DNA of 64,000 bases from Thalassospira lohafexi (GTDB lineage: Bacteria; Pseudomonadota; Alphaproteobacteria; Rhodospirillales; Thalassospiraceae): NCBI RefSeq assembly GCF_002844275.1, contig NZ_NXGX01000002.1, positions 248,001 to 312,000 of the forward strand, read 5' to 3'. Positions 54,026 to 63,566 of this stretch are shown in pieces. The notes under the pieces are model-generated. The model was given only the letters and a program-made list of their open reading frames with translations. It was not told where the DNA came from and searched no databases. The first letter of the stretch is position 1; each line of letters starts with the position of its first letter. A program made the position numbers and the translations under genes.

Positions 54026-55972
54026 TCACTGATTACTGCGCACCGATTTTAAGAAGCCGAGAACCTCATCTCGTAGCCGGTGGGCTAGGGACCGCATATC
54101 ATTTGAAGATTGCAGTAAGGAATTGGCTTCTTCACTTACCATGGTCGATGCCGCCGACACGGCGCTAACGTTTTGCGATACTTCCTGCGTGCCCGATGCA
54201 GCGCGAGACACACTATCGGCAATTTCCTGAGTTGCCGCTCCTTGCTGTTCGACAGCAGCTGCGATGGCATTGCAGAATTCGTTGATCCGTCCAATCGTTG
54301 CAGAAATGGAGTCAATTTCGGAAACAGACCGATTGGATGATCCCTGAATGCCGTCTACCTGTGTCTGAATATCGCCGGTTGCCTTATCGGTTTGATTGGC
54401 AAGTGATTTAACCTCACCCGCGACAACCGCGAACCCCTTGCCAGCATCGCCCGCACGTGCTGCTTCAATGGTTGCATTGAGCGCAAGAAGGTTGGTCTGA
54501 CCTGCAATGTCTTGAATAAGACCAACCACCTTGCCAATCCGTTCGGCGGATTCGGCCAGTTCCGTTACCGTCGCACTTGTGTTGCTAACACCGTTCACAG
54601 CTTCATTGGCAACATCAATCGACTGGGTGACCTGTGCGGCAATCTCGCGGATGGCAGCAGAAAGTTGTTCTGTCGCCGACGCGACGGCCTGAACATTTTC
54701 ACTTGTCCGAATGGCGGCTTCGGACACGGCAGATGCCCGTGTATTCGATTCATTGGCATTCGCCGTTAGCTGTGTCGCTACGTTTTGCGTGTGTTCGGCT
54801 GCTTCCGCCACTGTTTCAACAATTGAAAGAACAGATTTTTCGAAATTGTCGGCCATCTGATTGAGGGCCTGTCTTCGATCTTCTGCAGCCCGTTTTGTTG
54901 CTTCTTCATTTTCATGGGCAAGGCGGTCAACCTCTGCTGCATTGGTTTTGAACACAAGAACGGCAGCCGCCATTGCCCCGATTTCATCCTTAAGTTCAGT
55001 GCCTGGCACTTCAATGTCATGTTCGCCTTTGGCCAGACGTGTCATCGCAGACGTCATGCTCAAGACCGGGCGTGAAACCCAAATACGCACTAGGATGCCC
55101 ATAAGGCCCATGATCGCCAAGACGGCAATAATCGCGGTGATAATCCCGGTGTAGCGAAATTCGGTTAAGGATGCATAGGCCGCATTTTTATCAAGAGCAA
55201 ATCCAAGGTACCATTTAACCGACGGAAGCCCGTTTACCTTAAAGAATGTGAACAGCTGATCGCCGGTACCATTAAGAACATTGTCCATTCCCTCGGTAAC
55301 CGTCGGGGTATCGGTTGGAAAGACTTCCTCGATGGGTTTGAGCGTAAAATCTGCATTGGGATGAATAAGAATTGTCCCCTGATCGTTAACAAGGAAGCTG
55401 TAGCCAATTCCGCCCAGATCGATGCTACGCACAAGGTCGCCGAGGATTGTGATGTCAATATCACCGCCAACAACGCCAAGCAGGCTCGTGCCGTCAAATA
55501 CCGGTGTTGTTGCGGTTACGATCAATTGCCCCGTTGAGGCATCCTCGTACGGTTCAGTCAATGTGCTGTCACCAATCGCGACGGCATCGCTATACCATGG
55601 ACGCTTGCGTGGATCATAATCTGCGGGCAATTCCTCGGATGGATACATCGTCATGATGCCATCGGCACTGCCGAAATATGAAAAGATAAAGGATTCTGAA
55701 AGGGCTTCGCCACTCGCGAGTTCGCTAACATTTTCAGGTGAACTGTCACGTGCAATATTGTTCGCCAGACTTTCCACCAGCAATCTTCGCCCATCAAGCC
55801 AGTTGGCTATGCCCGCTGTTGCCAGAGAACCGCTTTCAGTCAACTTGGACTGCAGAGCGTCTTGGATTGAATTGCGCTGCTGATAGTCGAAGTAGAGGAT
55901 AAAGGCGACAAACGTCGCGACGACGATCATTGCTGCGGCCAGCAATATTCTACTTCCAATATTCAACCCCAT
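54026..55972 (-). CDS. Methyl-accepting chemotaxis protein with dCache sensor
   Basis: This is a 648-residue chemoreceptor. The first helix is at about residues 8-28, the periplasmic dCache domain at 30-275, the second helix at 277-300, then HAMP, and a long cytoplasmic signalling coiled coil with the hairpin tip EIAAQVTQ to [21 protein letters not shown]. In the dCache domain, Tyr119, Arg124, Trp126 and Tyr127 (YDPRKRPWY), Tyr142 and Asp144 (PYEDAS) and Asp171 (GGDIDI) fit the amino-acid-binding pattern of this sensor class. It has no CheR-binding pentapeptide at the C-terminus. It precedes an amino-acid importer on the same strand. Confidence 0.93.
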   Translation of the reverse strand: MGLNIGSRILLAAAMIVVATFVAFILYFDYQQRNSIQDALQSKLTESGSLATAGIANWLDGRRLLVESLANNIARDSSPENVSELASGEALSESFIFSYFGSADGIMTMYPSEELPADYDPRKRPWYSDAVAIGDSTLTEPYEDASTGQLIVTATTPVFDGTSLLGVVGGDIDITILGDLVRSIDLGGIGYSFLVNDQGTILIHPNADFTLKPIEEVFPTDTPTVTEGMDNVLNGTGDQLFTFFKVNGLPSVKWYLGFALDKNAAYASLTEFRYTGIITAIIAVLAIMGLMGILVRIWVSRPVLSMTSAMTRLAKGEHDIEVPGTELKDEIGAMAAAVLVFKTNAAEVDRLAHENEEATKRAAEDRRQALNQMADNFEKSVLSIVETVAEAAEHTQNVATQLTANANESNTRASAVSEAAIRTSENVQAVASATEQLSAAIREIAAQVTQSIDVANEAVNGVSNTSATVTELAESAERIGKVVGLIQDIAGQTNLLALNATIEAARAGDAGKGFAVVAGEVKSLANQTDKATGDIQTQVDGIQGSSNRSVSEIDSISATIGRINEFCNAIAAAVEQQGAATQEIADSVSRAASGTQEVSQNVSAVSAASTMVSEEANSLLQSSNDMRSLAHRLRDEVLGFLKSVRSNQ

Positions 55973-56272
55973 GGCCCCAAACCTTTTAAAAATGCCAATT
56001 CTTCTTCAGGTTGGGTCGATTACAGGGCTTTGCAAGCCACTAATTGGCTGATTTTAAAGTTACATAAGAAAAATATGCGGTATTCTTATTTCCCTATGAA
56101 ATACGAGACGTACGACCAAAGTATCAGGGGCGCAGAGATCGACATCACTTTTCAAATGAAGCGTTTTACCTATTGATAATGTAGCGCATTGCCTTCAACC
56201 TTTGGTTTCCCCATATGAGGAAATGGCTTTGGGGGCAAAGTCTTAAAAATTACCGTCAATCGGAGGAAATAA
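55973..56272. promoter_or_regulatory. Divergent control region of the chemoreceptor and TAXI genes
   Basis: The 300-base gap is AT-rich in its left part. Near the TAXI gene there is a short inverted repeat TTTCC-CCATATGA-GGAAA (56206-56223), 50 bases before the start codon, which might be an operator. Clear promoter hexamers are not visible. Confidence 0.4.
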
Positions 56273-57247
56273 ATGAAACGCGCATTATTTGCAGGGATGG
56301 CTGTCGCGTTCGCGTTCGGGAGCACCGCAGCCGTTGCACAGGATCGTGCAGGTTGGCCTGACAGCTTTACTGTCGGCACCGCTTCTCAGGGCGGAACGTT
56401 TTTCGCATATGGTTCTGGCTGGGCAAACCTTGTTGCCGAAGAGCTTGGCATTTCCGGTGGTGGTGAAGTCACCGGTGGTCCGATGCAAAACATGGCATTG
56501 GTTCACACCGGTGAAGCAGCCTTTGGCATGACCACAATGGGCCCAGCAGCAGAATCACTTGCTGGCACCAACCCGATTGCACCGGGCGTTCAGATGACCA
56601 ACGCATGTGCAATGTTCCCGATGTATCAGACACCGTTCTCGATCACCGCACTTTCGTCTTCTGGGATTAAGTCCGTTGCCGAAATTCCGGATGGTGCAAA
56701 AATTGGTTTTGGTCCAGCAGGCTCCACCTCGGACACCTATTTCCCGCGGATGCTGGAAGAACTGGGTGTTAATTTCGAGCGTCGTAATGGTGGGTGGTCC
56801 GACCTTGGTGGCCAGCTTCAGGATGGATTGCTTGACGTAATCGCGTTCGCAGCCGGTGTCCCGGTTCCGGCCGTGAGCCAGCTTGAAGTCCAGACCGATG
56901 TTAACATCATCGAGTTCACTGCTGATGAACAGCAAAAGATCATGGATGCCTTCCCGGTATCCGAATTTGATATTGCAGCAGACACCTACACCACGCTGAC
57001 GGCACCGGCACGTTCAGTGTCGATGTGGAACTTTGCAATTGCCAATTGCGATCTTCCGGAAAGCTTTGTCTATGCCGCAACCGACGTTGTGATGTCGGAC
57101 AATGATCGCATGGTCTCAATTCACCGTGCGGCACGTTCGACTGTTCCTGCCAACTGGGATAAAAACAAAGTCATGAAGTGGCATCCGGGTGCTGCGAAGT
57201 GGTTTAACGAAAATGGTGCGAACATTCCCGCAGACATGATCAAATAA
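56273..57247 (+). CDS. TRAP transporter TAXI-family binding protein
   Basis: This is a 324-residue periplasmic protein with signal peptide MKRALFAGMAVAFAFGSTAA, cleaved after VAQ. The TAXI signature runs through FTVGTASQGGTFFAYGSGWA, then VTGGPMQNMALVHTGEAAFGM, IGFGPAGSTSDTYFPRML and GGWSDLGGQLQDGLLDVIAF. TAXI binders deliver organic acids such as glutamate or oxoglutarate to a Na+-coupled membrane subunit, but the ligand here is unknown. The ribosome site is GGAGG. The partner permease starts 98 bases downstream. Confidence 0.92.
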   Translation: MKRALFAGMAVAFAFGSTAAVAQDRAGWPDSFTVGTASQGGTFFAYGSGWANLVAEELGISGGGEVTGGPMQNMALVHTGEAAFGMTTMGPAAESLAGTNPIAPGVQMTNACAMFPMYQTPFSITALSSSGIKSVAEIPDGAKIGFGPAGSTSDTYFPRMLEELGVNFERRNGGWSDLGGQLQDGLLDVIAFAAGVPVPAVSQLEVQTDVNIIEFTADEQQKIMDAFPVSEFDIAADTYTTLTAPARSVSMWNFAIANCDLPESFVYAATDVVMSDNDRMVSIHRAARSTVPANWDKNKVMKWHPGAAKWFNENGANIPADMIK

Positions 57248-57269
57248 ATCACGCCTGAGAATGTCGATA

Positions 57270-57305
57270 AAGCGGGCCGTCCAAGGATGGCGGCCCGCTT
57301 TTTTT
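57270..57305 (+). terminator. Strong stem-loop with T tract between the TAXI binding protein and permease
   Basis: A 10-bp perfect stem AAGCGGGCCG (57270-57279 with 57291-57300) with a small inner extension is followed by seven T residues in all. It looks like a real terminator, so the permease is read through it or has its own promoter. Confidence 0.88.
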
Positions 57306-57345
57306 CAATTGCCGCATAAAGTGGCCAAAAAACAATGAACCAAGA

Positions 57346-59601
57346 GTGTGGGGAAACCTGATGACCGAAAAAAGCCAGGTTGAAGACGAACCTCTCATCG
57401 CTGAAGGCGTGGATGATGAACCGGTTGAAAGCAATCGCCGTCTTTTTGAGGGCAGGGGACTAACCTTCATCACCCTGGCCGCTGCGATCTATGCGGCCTT
57501 TCATATGCTTGCCCTGAATGGGGTATCTTTGTCAGGTATGACAGGCGGCCTGGTTGATCTTGCATTCTTGCCCGATTTCCCACTTGAAACGTGGAATTTC
57601 CGCATAGTCCATGTAGCAGGTGCTTTAGCACTTGGTTTTCTGTGGTATTCGGCAAACAGTTTTGTCGAAGACAACAGCAGCGAGACGCCGCTTTTGGGGT
57701 ATCTTTCCTACGTCTTGCTCGTACCCGCCTTTGTCGCCGTTGGAACCGCCGTCAGTTTTGCCTTTGAAATTGACAATGGAGTCATGTGGAATGGCATTGA
57801 TGCAGGCATTAAATTCAATGAAACATGGCTGTTTGGACTGCCATTGATGGTGGCGACCGTTGGGGGCATTGTCCTTTCATGGTTCCATAAAACCAGTCGC
57901 GAAAAATATTCCCCACCAGATTTCGTGCTGACTGTCTGTGGTCTGGCTGTTGCACTCTATTTGATTACGATTTACGGCACCTTGATGCGCAACTCTACCG
58001 GCACGCCGTTTGCCCCAATCGGTATTTCGATTGCGGCGGTATCGGGGACGCTTTTGATCATGGAGCTCACACGCCGGGTTGCGGGCCTTGCACTTGTGAT
58101 CATCGCAACAATCTTTTTGTGCTACGTCTTCATTGGCGAGTTTCTGCCGGGATTCCTGCAATCACCTGCTGTCACGTGGCAGCGTTTCTTTAGTCAGGTT
58201 TACACTGATGCCGGCATTCTTGGTCCAACAACGGCCGTTTCATCGACTTACATCATTCTGTTCATCATCTTTGCAGCATTCCTTCAGGCATCAAAGGTTG
58301 GCGATTATTTCGTCAACTTTGCCTTCTCGGTTGCGGGGCGGGCACGGGGTGGCCCGGCAAAGGTTGCGATTTTCGCATCGGGTTTGATGGGCATGATCAA
58401 TGGCACGTCGGCGGGCAACGTTGTTGCGACCGGGTCGTTGACCATTCCGTTAATGAAAAAGGTGGGTTACCACAAGAAAACAGCTGGTGCGATTGAGGCT
58501 GCGGCCTCGACCGGCGGGCAGATCATGCCGCCGATCATGGGGGCAGGTGCCTTCATCATGGCCGAGATCACGGGCATTCCCTATACCGAGATCGCGATTG
58601 CCGCAATTATTCCGGCCATCCTTTATTTCGTTTCGATCTATTTCATGGTCGATTTCGAAGCCGCCAAGCTTGGTATGCGCGGCATGAGAGAAGACGAACT
58701 GCCGCGCTTTAACCAAATGATCAAAAAGGTATTTCTTTTCCTTCCGATCATCATCCTGATCATCGCCCTTTTCATGGGCTATTCGGTCATTCGTGCGGGT
58801 ACTTTGGCTACCGTGGCAGCGGTCGTTGTCAGTTGGCTGACCCCCCACAGGGTTGGCATTAAATCGGTTGCCAAGGCATTCGAACTGGCGGGGGCAATGT
58901 CGATCCAGATCATCGCAGTTTGTGCCTGTGCCGGTATCATTGTCGGGGTTATCGCCCTGACAGGTGTTGGCGCGCGGTTCTCCAACCTTCTGCTTGGTTT
59001 GGCCGAAGCATCTCAGCTATTGGCGCTAGTGTTTGCGATGATGATTGCCATTCTTTTAGGCATGGGGATGCCAACAACGGCGGCGTATGCGGTTGCGGCA
59101 TCTGTGGTTGCGCCAGGGTTAATTGAGCTTGGAATTGAACCGCTTACGGCACATTTCTTCGTGTTTTACTTTGCGGTTGTTTCGGCAATTACACCGCCCG
59201 TAGCACTCGCGTCTTATGCGGCCGCCGGTATATCCGGCGCCAATCCGATGGAAACATCAATGGCATCGTTCAAGATCGGCATTGCTGCCTTTATCGTGCC
59301 GTTCATGTTCTTCTATAACTCCGCCATTTTGATGGACGGTACCTATCTGCAGATAGGCCAGGCGCTGGTAACGGCCATTGCCGGCGTGTTCTTGTTGTCT
59401 TCTGGCGTGCAGGGCTGGTTCCTTGGTCGAACCGCGGTCTGGTTCCTGCGTATTGCATTGGTGGCAGCTGCCCTATTCATGATCGAAGGCGGTATTCTGA
59501 CCGATCTGATCGGTATTGGGATTGCCATTGCGACCTTCTTCATCCAACGGATCGTTAACCCAAAACCGGGAACGACGTTCCGAACAGGTGGTGCGGACTA
59601 A
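57346..59601 (+). CDS. TRAP transporter fused DctQM-type permease (TAXI partner)
   Basis: This is a 751-residue inner-membrane protein in which the small (DctQ-like, four helices after an acidic N-terminal tail) and large (DctM-like, about 12 helices) subunits are fused, as is usual for TAXI systems. DctM landmarks are GLMGMINGTSAGNVVATGSLTIP, EAAASTGGQIMPPIMGAGAFIM and the second repeat GMGMPTTAAYAVAASVVAPGL. It couples solute import to a Na+ or H+ gradient. The start is ATG at 57361 or the upstream in-frame ATG at 57346; neither has a strong ribosome site. Confidence 0.92.
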   Translation: MWGNLMTEKSQVEDEPLIAEGVDDEPVESNRRLFEGRGLTFITLAAAIYAAFHMLALNGVSLSGMTGGLVDLAFLPDFPLETWNFRIVHVAGALALGFLWYSANSFVEDNSSETPLLGYLSYVLLVPAFVAVGTAVSFAFEIDNGVMWNGIDAGIKFNETWLFGLPLMVATVGGIVLSWFHKTSREKYSPPDFVLTVCGLAVALYLITIYGTLMRNSTGTPFAPIGISIAAVSGTLLIMELTRRVAGLALVIIATIFLCYVFIGEFLPGFLQSPAVTWQRFFSQVYTDAGILGPTTAVSSTYIILFIIFAAFLQASKVGDYFVNFAFSVAGRARGGPAKVAIFASGLMGMINGTSAGNVVATGSLTIPLMKKVGYHKKTAGAIEAAASTGGQIMPPIMGAGAFIMAEITGIPYTEIAIAAIIPAILYFVSIYFMVDFEAAKLGMRGMREDELPRFNQMIKKVFLFLPIIILIIALFMGYSVIRAGTLATVAAVVVSWLTPHRVGIKSVAKAFELAGAMSIQIIAVCACAGIIVGVIALTGVGARFSNLLLGLAEASQLLALVFAMMIAILLGMGMPTTAAYAVAASVVAPGLIELGIEPLTAHFFVFYFAVVSAITPPVALASYAAAGISGANPMETSMASFKIGIAAFIVPFMFFYNSAILMDGTYLQIGQALVTAIAGVFLLSSGVQGWFLGRTAVWFLRIALVAAALFMIEGGILTDLIGIGIAIATFFIQRIVNPKPGTTFRTGGAD

Positions 59602-59626
59602 CCTTCTGCACACCACCCTAAACGAC

Positions 59627-59660
59627 AAAAGCGCACCAAAATCTGGTGCGCTTTTTCTTT
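59627..59660. terminator. Terminator between the TRAP permease and yjdM
   Basis: A perfect 12-bp stem AAAAGCGCACCA (59627-59638 with 59644-59655) closes a 5-base loop and ends in TTTTTCTTT. It ends the permease transcript. The A-rich left side could also serve yjdM from the other strand. Confidence 0.9.
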
Positions 59661-59690
59661 GGCGATCAAGGCTGTAATGATCAAGCAGTG

Positions 59691-60029
59691 TTATTCCGCG
59701 ACCTTTTTTACAAACTCTGATTTCAGGCCCATTTGCCCAATGCCCGGTATTTTGCAATCGATATCATGATCGCCACCGACAAGGCGGATATTCTTCACCT
59801 TGGTGCCAACTTTGACAACGGACGAAGATCCCTTGACCTTGAGGTCCTTGATCACAGAAACGGTATCGCCATCCGCAAGGGGAGTGCCGTTGGAATCGCG
59901 AATGACATTTTCTGATGCCGCATCACCGCTTTCAGACCATTCATGTGCGCATTCTGGACAAATCAACAATTCACCATCTTCATAGGTGTAAGCTGACTGG
60001 CATTTAGGGCAGGGTGGTAGTTCGCTCAT
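59691..60029 (-). CDS. yjdM: YjdM/PhnA zinc-ribbon protein
   Basis: This 112-residue protein has an N-terminal zinc ribbon, CPKC (Cys7, Cys10) and CPEC (Cys24, Cys27), and the PhnA body [37 protein letters not shown] and [19 protein letters not shown]. It was named for phosphonate use, but the E. coli protein is not needed for that and its role is unclear. The frame extends to 60080; the ATG at 60029 gives the family start [10 protein letters not shown]. Confidence 0.93.
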   Translation of the reverse strand: MSELPPCPKCQSAYTYEDGELLICPECAHEWSESGDAASENVIRDSNGTPLADGDTVSVIKDLKVKGSSSVVKVGTKVKNIRLVGGDHDIDCKIPGIGQMGLKSEFVKKVAE

Positions 60030-60137
60030 ATCTTGGGCCTTTGTGATGTGGTTTGCGTTACTGCGAACACAGCCCGGCATCTTTCAGGCTGTTTGGCCTG
60101 TAAGGCTTTTTAGACATTTGATCTGAGCCGGAAGGAA

Positions 60138-60227
<90 letters not shown>

Positions 60228-60387
60228 GCAAAATCGGTTGGAGCATATCGCTCTGGGCGCTTTCAATAAATTGGCAGTGCCTTACTGTCAATAGGGCAAT
60301 CGCGTATTGTATCAAAAGCTGGTCAAAAAGCATCGATACAGTATGGTGGCCGCAACTCTGGATCGACTTTCATTAGGCTGATTTCTC

Positions 60388-61212
60388 GTGTTTTATTTTT
60401 TATCCAAAACCGTTGGCTACCTGATCGATATTGGATTGGTCCATGGCGTTATTCTGTTGCTGCTTGTGCTGTTGCTATGTCTGAAGCGAACCCGCCGGTT
60501 TGCCGTTATGTCGTTGATTGGCATTACCGTCATGACGGTTTTGATCACAATCATCCCCGTTGGGGGATTTCTGTCACATACGCTTGAAACACGTTTTGCC
60601 AAGCCAGACCTTGATCATACCGAGTTTGCTGGCGTTATTACCTTGTCTGGCACTATTGATCCCGCCAGCTACCTAGATCGAGGCGATGTGCAGTTTTTAA
60701 GCGCCCCGGACCGCGTGTTTACGATGTTGCGCCTTGCCCATCGTCATCCTGACAAACCGGTGATTTTTACGGGAAAGGACGGCGTCTTGGTTGATCGTGG
60801 GTTTAGTGAAGCGGAAGTCTTGCAGAAATGGCTAAGCGATTCGCGCCTGCGAACCCCGAACATGTATTTTGAGACCGAAGCACGTAACACACATGAGAAT
60901 GCTGTGAACACGCGCACATTGGTCTTTGGCCGTTGGCCGGAAAAATCACAAAAGCCTTGGGTCTTGGTGACTTCAGCGGATCATATGCCACGCGCTGTTG
61001 GTGTTTTCCGCCAAGCGGGATGGAAAATTATTGCCTATCCGGTCGGAAGATTCACTTCTGATGACCTTCATTTAGCAAGTCTTAACGTCTCAGGCGGTAT
61101 CAGATCCCTAAGCCATGGTCTGCGTGAATGGGCTGGATTGACCGCCTATTACTGGACCGGGCGAACAGATGAATGGTTTCCTGGGCCGATGCCTAAGGAG
61201 GCTGGTAACTGA
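60388..61212 (+). CDS. DUF218/YdcF-like (ElyC/SanA) membrane protein
   Basis: This 274-residue protein has two N-terminal helices (about 13-33 and 41-60) followed by a DUF218 domain facing the periplasm: GVITLSGTIDPASY, KPVIFTGKDG, ETEARNTHENAVNT and VTSADHMPRAVGVFRQAGW. The ElyC and SanA relatives act on envelope or peptidoglycan-precursor homeostasis. The start codon is GTG. mltB starts 20 bases later, so it probably belongs to the cell-wall gene group. Confidence 0.87.
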   Translation: MFYFLSKTVGYLIDIGLVHGVILLLLVLLLCLKRTRRFAVMSLIGITVMTVLITIIPVGGFLSHTLETRFAKPDLDHTEFAGVITLSGTIDPASYLDRGDVQFLSAPDRVFTMLRLAHRHPDKPVIFTGKDGVLVDRGFSEAEVLQKWLSDSRLRTPNMYFETEARNTHENAVNTRTLVFGRWPEKSQKPWVLVTSADHMPRAVGVFRQAGWKIIAYPVGRFTSDDLHLASLNVSGGIRSLSHGLREWAGLTAYYWTGRTDEWFPGPMPKEAGN

Positions 61213-61232
61213 TATCTTGGATGAGGCTTTTG

Positions 61233-62237
61233 ATGAAATTCTGGAAACTCCTGACTGCCGCTTCCGCACTTGCCGTAATCACCGCAAGCGCGCCTGCCTT
61301 TGCGCAGACTGACGAAAAGCTTCCGGAATTCACCACTGAAGGGTTCGAAGACTGGCTTGTCGCCTTTAAAAAAGAAGCTGCTGCCAAGGGCATTTCAGAT
61401 CCGACGCTTGAAATCGCGTTTGCCAACACCAAACCGATCCCGAAGGTCATTGAATATGACCGCAGCCAGCCTGAATTCAAACTGACGTTCGAGCAGTACC
61501 TTCAGCGCGTCGTGCCACAATCACGTATTAACGAAGGTCGCGCGAAATATGCAGAGAACCGCGCCGTCATTGATGCCGCGGCCAAGAAATATGGCGTGCC
61601 TGGTCAATATTTGACGGCGTTCTGGGGAATTGAAACCGGGTTTGGCCGCCATACGGGTGGTTACTCGGTGGTCGATTCACTTGCCACTCTGGCGTTCGAA
61701 GGCCGACGTGCGGAATACTTCCGCAAAGAGCTTATGAATGCGCTGACGATCATTGATGCCGGACATATTGCGGCTGAGGACATGACCGGATCATGGGCCG
61801 GTGCAATGGGGCAGGCCCAATTCATGCCATCGACCTTCCTGAACTACGCCCGTGATGGAAATGATGACGGGAAGATTGACCTCTGGGGCGCAAAGGAAGA
61901 TGTCTTTGCCTCTGCAGCGAACTATCTTTCAACAGTTGGGTGGAAAGCGGATGAACGTTGGGGACGTAAAATTTCGCTCCCCAAGGATTTCGACAAGGAA
62001 CTTGAAGGACGCGACATTCGCAAACCGATCAGCGAATGGCAAAAAGTTGGCGTGAGAATGCCAAATGGCAGTGATCTTCCAAAAGCGGACATGGATGCGT
62101 CGATTATCATCGTAAATGACGGTGAAGGTCCTGCTTATATGGTTTATAACAACTTCCACACCATCATGCATTGGAACCGGTCAACATACTTTGCAATTGC
62201 TGTTGGCACCTTGGCTGATGCAATCGCCGGGTACTAA
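61233..62237 (+). CDS. mltB: MltB-type lytic murein transglycosylase
   Basis: This enzyme cuts peptidoglycan glycan strands, leaving 1,6-anhydro-MurNAc ends. The 334-residue protein has a Sec signal peptide (MKFWKLLTAASALAVITASA, cleavage after FAQ) with no lipobox. The catalytic Glu134 lies in FWGIETGFGRHTGGY, and GSWAGAMGQAQFMPSTFLNYA and AANYLSTVGWKADERWG complete the family core. GATGAGG six bases before the ATG at 61233 supports that start over the ATG at 61221. rlpA follows. Confidence 0.94.
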   Translation: MKFWKLLTAASALAVITASAPAFAQTDEKLPEFTTEGFEDWLVAFKKEAAAKGISDPTLEIAFANTKPIPKVIEYDRSQPEFKLTFEQYLQRVVPQSRINEGRAKYAENRAVIDAAAKKYGVPGQYLTAFWGIETGFGRHTGGYSVVDSLATLAFEGRRAEYFRKELMNALTIIDAGHIAAEDMTGSWAGAMGQAQFMPSTFLNYARDGNDDGKIDLWGAKEDVFASAANYLSTVGWKADERWGRKISLPKDFDKELEGRDIRKPISEWQKVGVRMPNGSDLPKADMDASIIIVNDGEGPAYMVYNNFHTIMHWNRSTYFAIAVGTLADAIAGY

Positions 62238-62312
62238 GATCAAGCATACGCTATGTGATATTCAGTAACGGATGTTGCAAAGAACAGAGCATCTTTAAGC
62301 GGGGACACCTTG

Positions 62313-63377
62313 ATGCCAGATACGAATAACAATGCGTTTCGACGGATGTTTACCAAAGGACGCATTGGTATCACTGCTGTTGCCTTGGGGGTGCTGCTTT
62401 CAGGTTGTGCCGAAACCCAGCTTGCCGTTCACGGGGTAAAACGCCTTGGGGGTGGTCAGTCACAGCCCACTCAGGTTGGGAACTATAAAATTGGCAACCC
62501 TTATGAAATTGCAGGGCAGTGGTACTATCCAGCAGTTGATTATGAGTATAGCGAGACGGGCATTGCTTCTTGGTATGGACCGAAATTCCATGGCAAGAAA
62601 ACGGCAAATGGCGAAACTTTCGACCAGTACGAAATTTCAGCTGCCCACCGAACCCTTCCTTTGCCAAGCATCGTGCGTGTTACCAATCTTGAAAACGGGC
62701 GTTCACTAAAAGTGCGTGTTAATGATCGCGGCCCATTCGCACACAGCCGGATCATCGACATGTCGCGCCGCGCGGCCCAATTGCTCGGGTTTGAGAAAAA
62801 GGGCACCGCTAAGGTCCTTGTAGAAGTGGTTGAACTCGACAGCAGGCAGATTGCAGCCGTTGCAAAAGGCGAAGCCGCACCAACAGTCGCAGTATCAGCA
62901 GCCGAACAGAAAACTGTCACGGCGGCGCCACGCGATACTGTGGAAACAGTGCGTCTTGATGATGGTCCGATTACGGATAGCGGCGAACCAACCACATCCA
63001 AAATTATCCTGACGCCGCCAAGCACGCAGGCCACTGTTGAACAAACCTCCCTTGAAGGTACAATCGAGGAAGCAGCCGTCATCAGCGTAGAGCCGGTGAC
63101 GACATCGGCAATTTATGTTCAGGCAGGTGCCTTTTCGATCTATGACAATGCGCTTAATCTACGCAACCGCCTGTATGACATGGGGCCAAGCAAGATAGAG
63201 CCAATTGAGGTTAAAGGGACGACATTTTACCGCGTTCGGTTGGGGCCGCTTAATACCGTTCCCGAAGCAGACATTCTGCTTGAACGGGTGATTGCGACAG
63301 GCCAGAACGGTGCAAAAGTTGTGGTCGAATGCGCAGAAAACGTTGGTGGAGCTCCGAAATCAAGCTCGGTTTGCTAG
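62313..63377 (+). CDS. rlpA: RlpA septal lipoprotein (DPBB and SPOR domains)
   Basis: RlpA is an outer-membrane lipoprotein that in some species cleaves naked glycan at the septum. The 354-residue protein has lipobox LLSGC (Cys32), a double-psi beta barrel at about residues 78-155 (GIASWYGPKFHGKKTANGE, HRTLPLPSIVRVTN, VNDRGPF), a low-complexity Val/Thr/Ala linker and a C-terminal SPOR domain (about 268-340, IYVQAGAFSIYDNALNLRN) that binds peptidoglycan stripped of peptides. The ATG at 62313 follows GGGGA. A TTG just before it is less likely. Confidence 0.94.
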   Translation: MPDTNNNAFRRMFTKGRIGITAVALGVLLSGCAETQLAVHGVKRLGGGQSQPTQVGNYKIGNPYEIAGQWYYPAVDYEYSETGIASWYGPKFHGKKTANGETFDQYEISAAHRTLPLPSIVRVTNLENGRSLKVRVNDRGPFAHSRIIDMSRRAAQLLGFEKKGTAKVLVEVVELDSRQIAAVAKGEAAPTVAVSAAEQKTVTAAPRDTVETVRLDDGPITDSGEPTTSKIILTPPSTQATVEQTSLEGTIEEAAVISVEPVTTSAIYVQAGAFSIYDNALNLRNRLYDMGPSKIEPIEVKGTTFYRVRLGPLNTVPEADILLERVIATGQNGAKVVVECAENVGGAPKSSSVC

Positions 63378-63395
63378 ACATCGTTTATGTTTTTG

Positions 63396-63449
63396 ATCTG
63401 TTTGCGAATGTCACATGGTCAAAAACCTACGCACCAAACAGATTTTTGT
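63396..63449 (+). terminator. Possible terminator after rlpA
   Basis: Arms ATCTGTTTG and CAAACAGAT (63396-63404 with 63435-63443) are perfect, but the loop is 30 bases. TTTTTGTTTT follows. This is weaker than the other terminators in the window. Confidence 0.45.
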
Positions 63450-63566
63450 TTTATGAGAAAATTCTCAGACTGTTGCACAATTTTGCCGGATTTGCGACAT
63501 AAGCAACAGCTTGAAGACGCCGGTCGCCCGGTACCACTGAATTCTAGTTTACAAGGTTAGGACGCT

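Noticed and set aside
53723-54052. 109-codon plus-strand frame between the importer and the chemoreceptor
   Set aside because: It lacks a ribosome site, runs through a terminator and into the end of the chemoreceptor gene, and resembles no protein I know.
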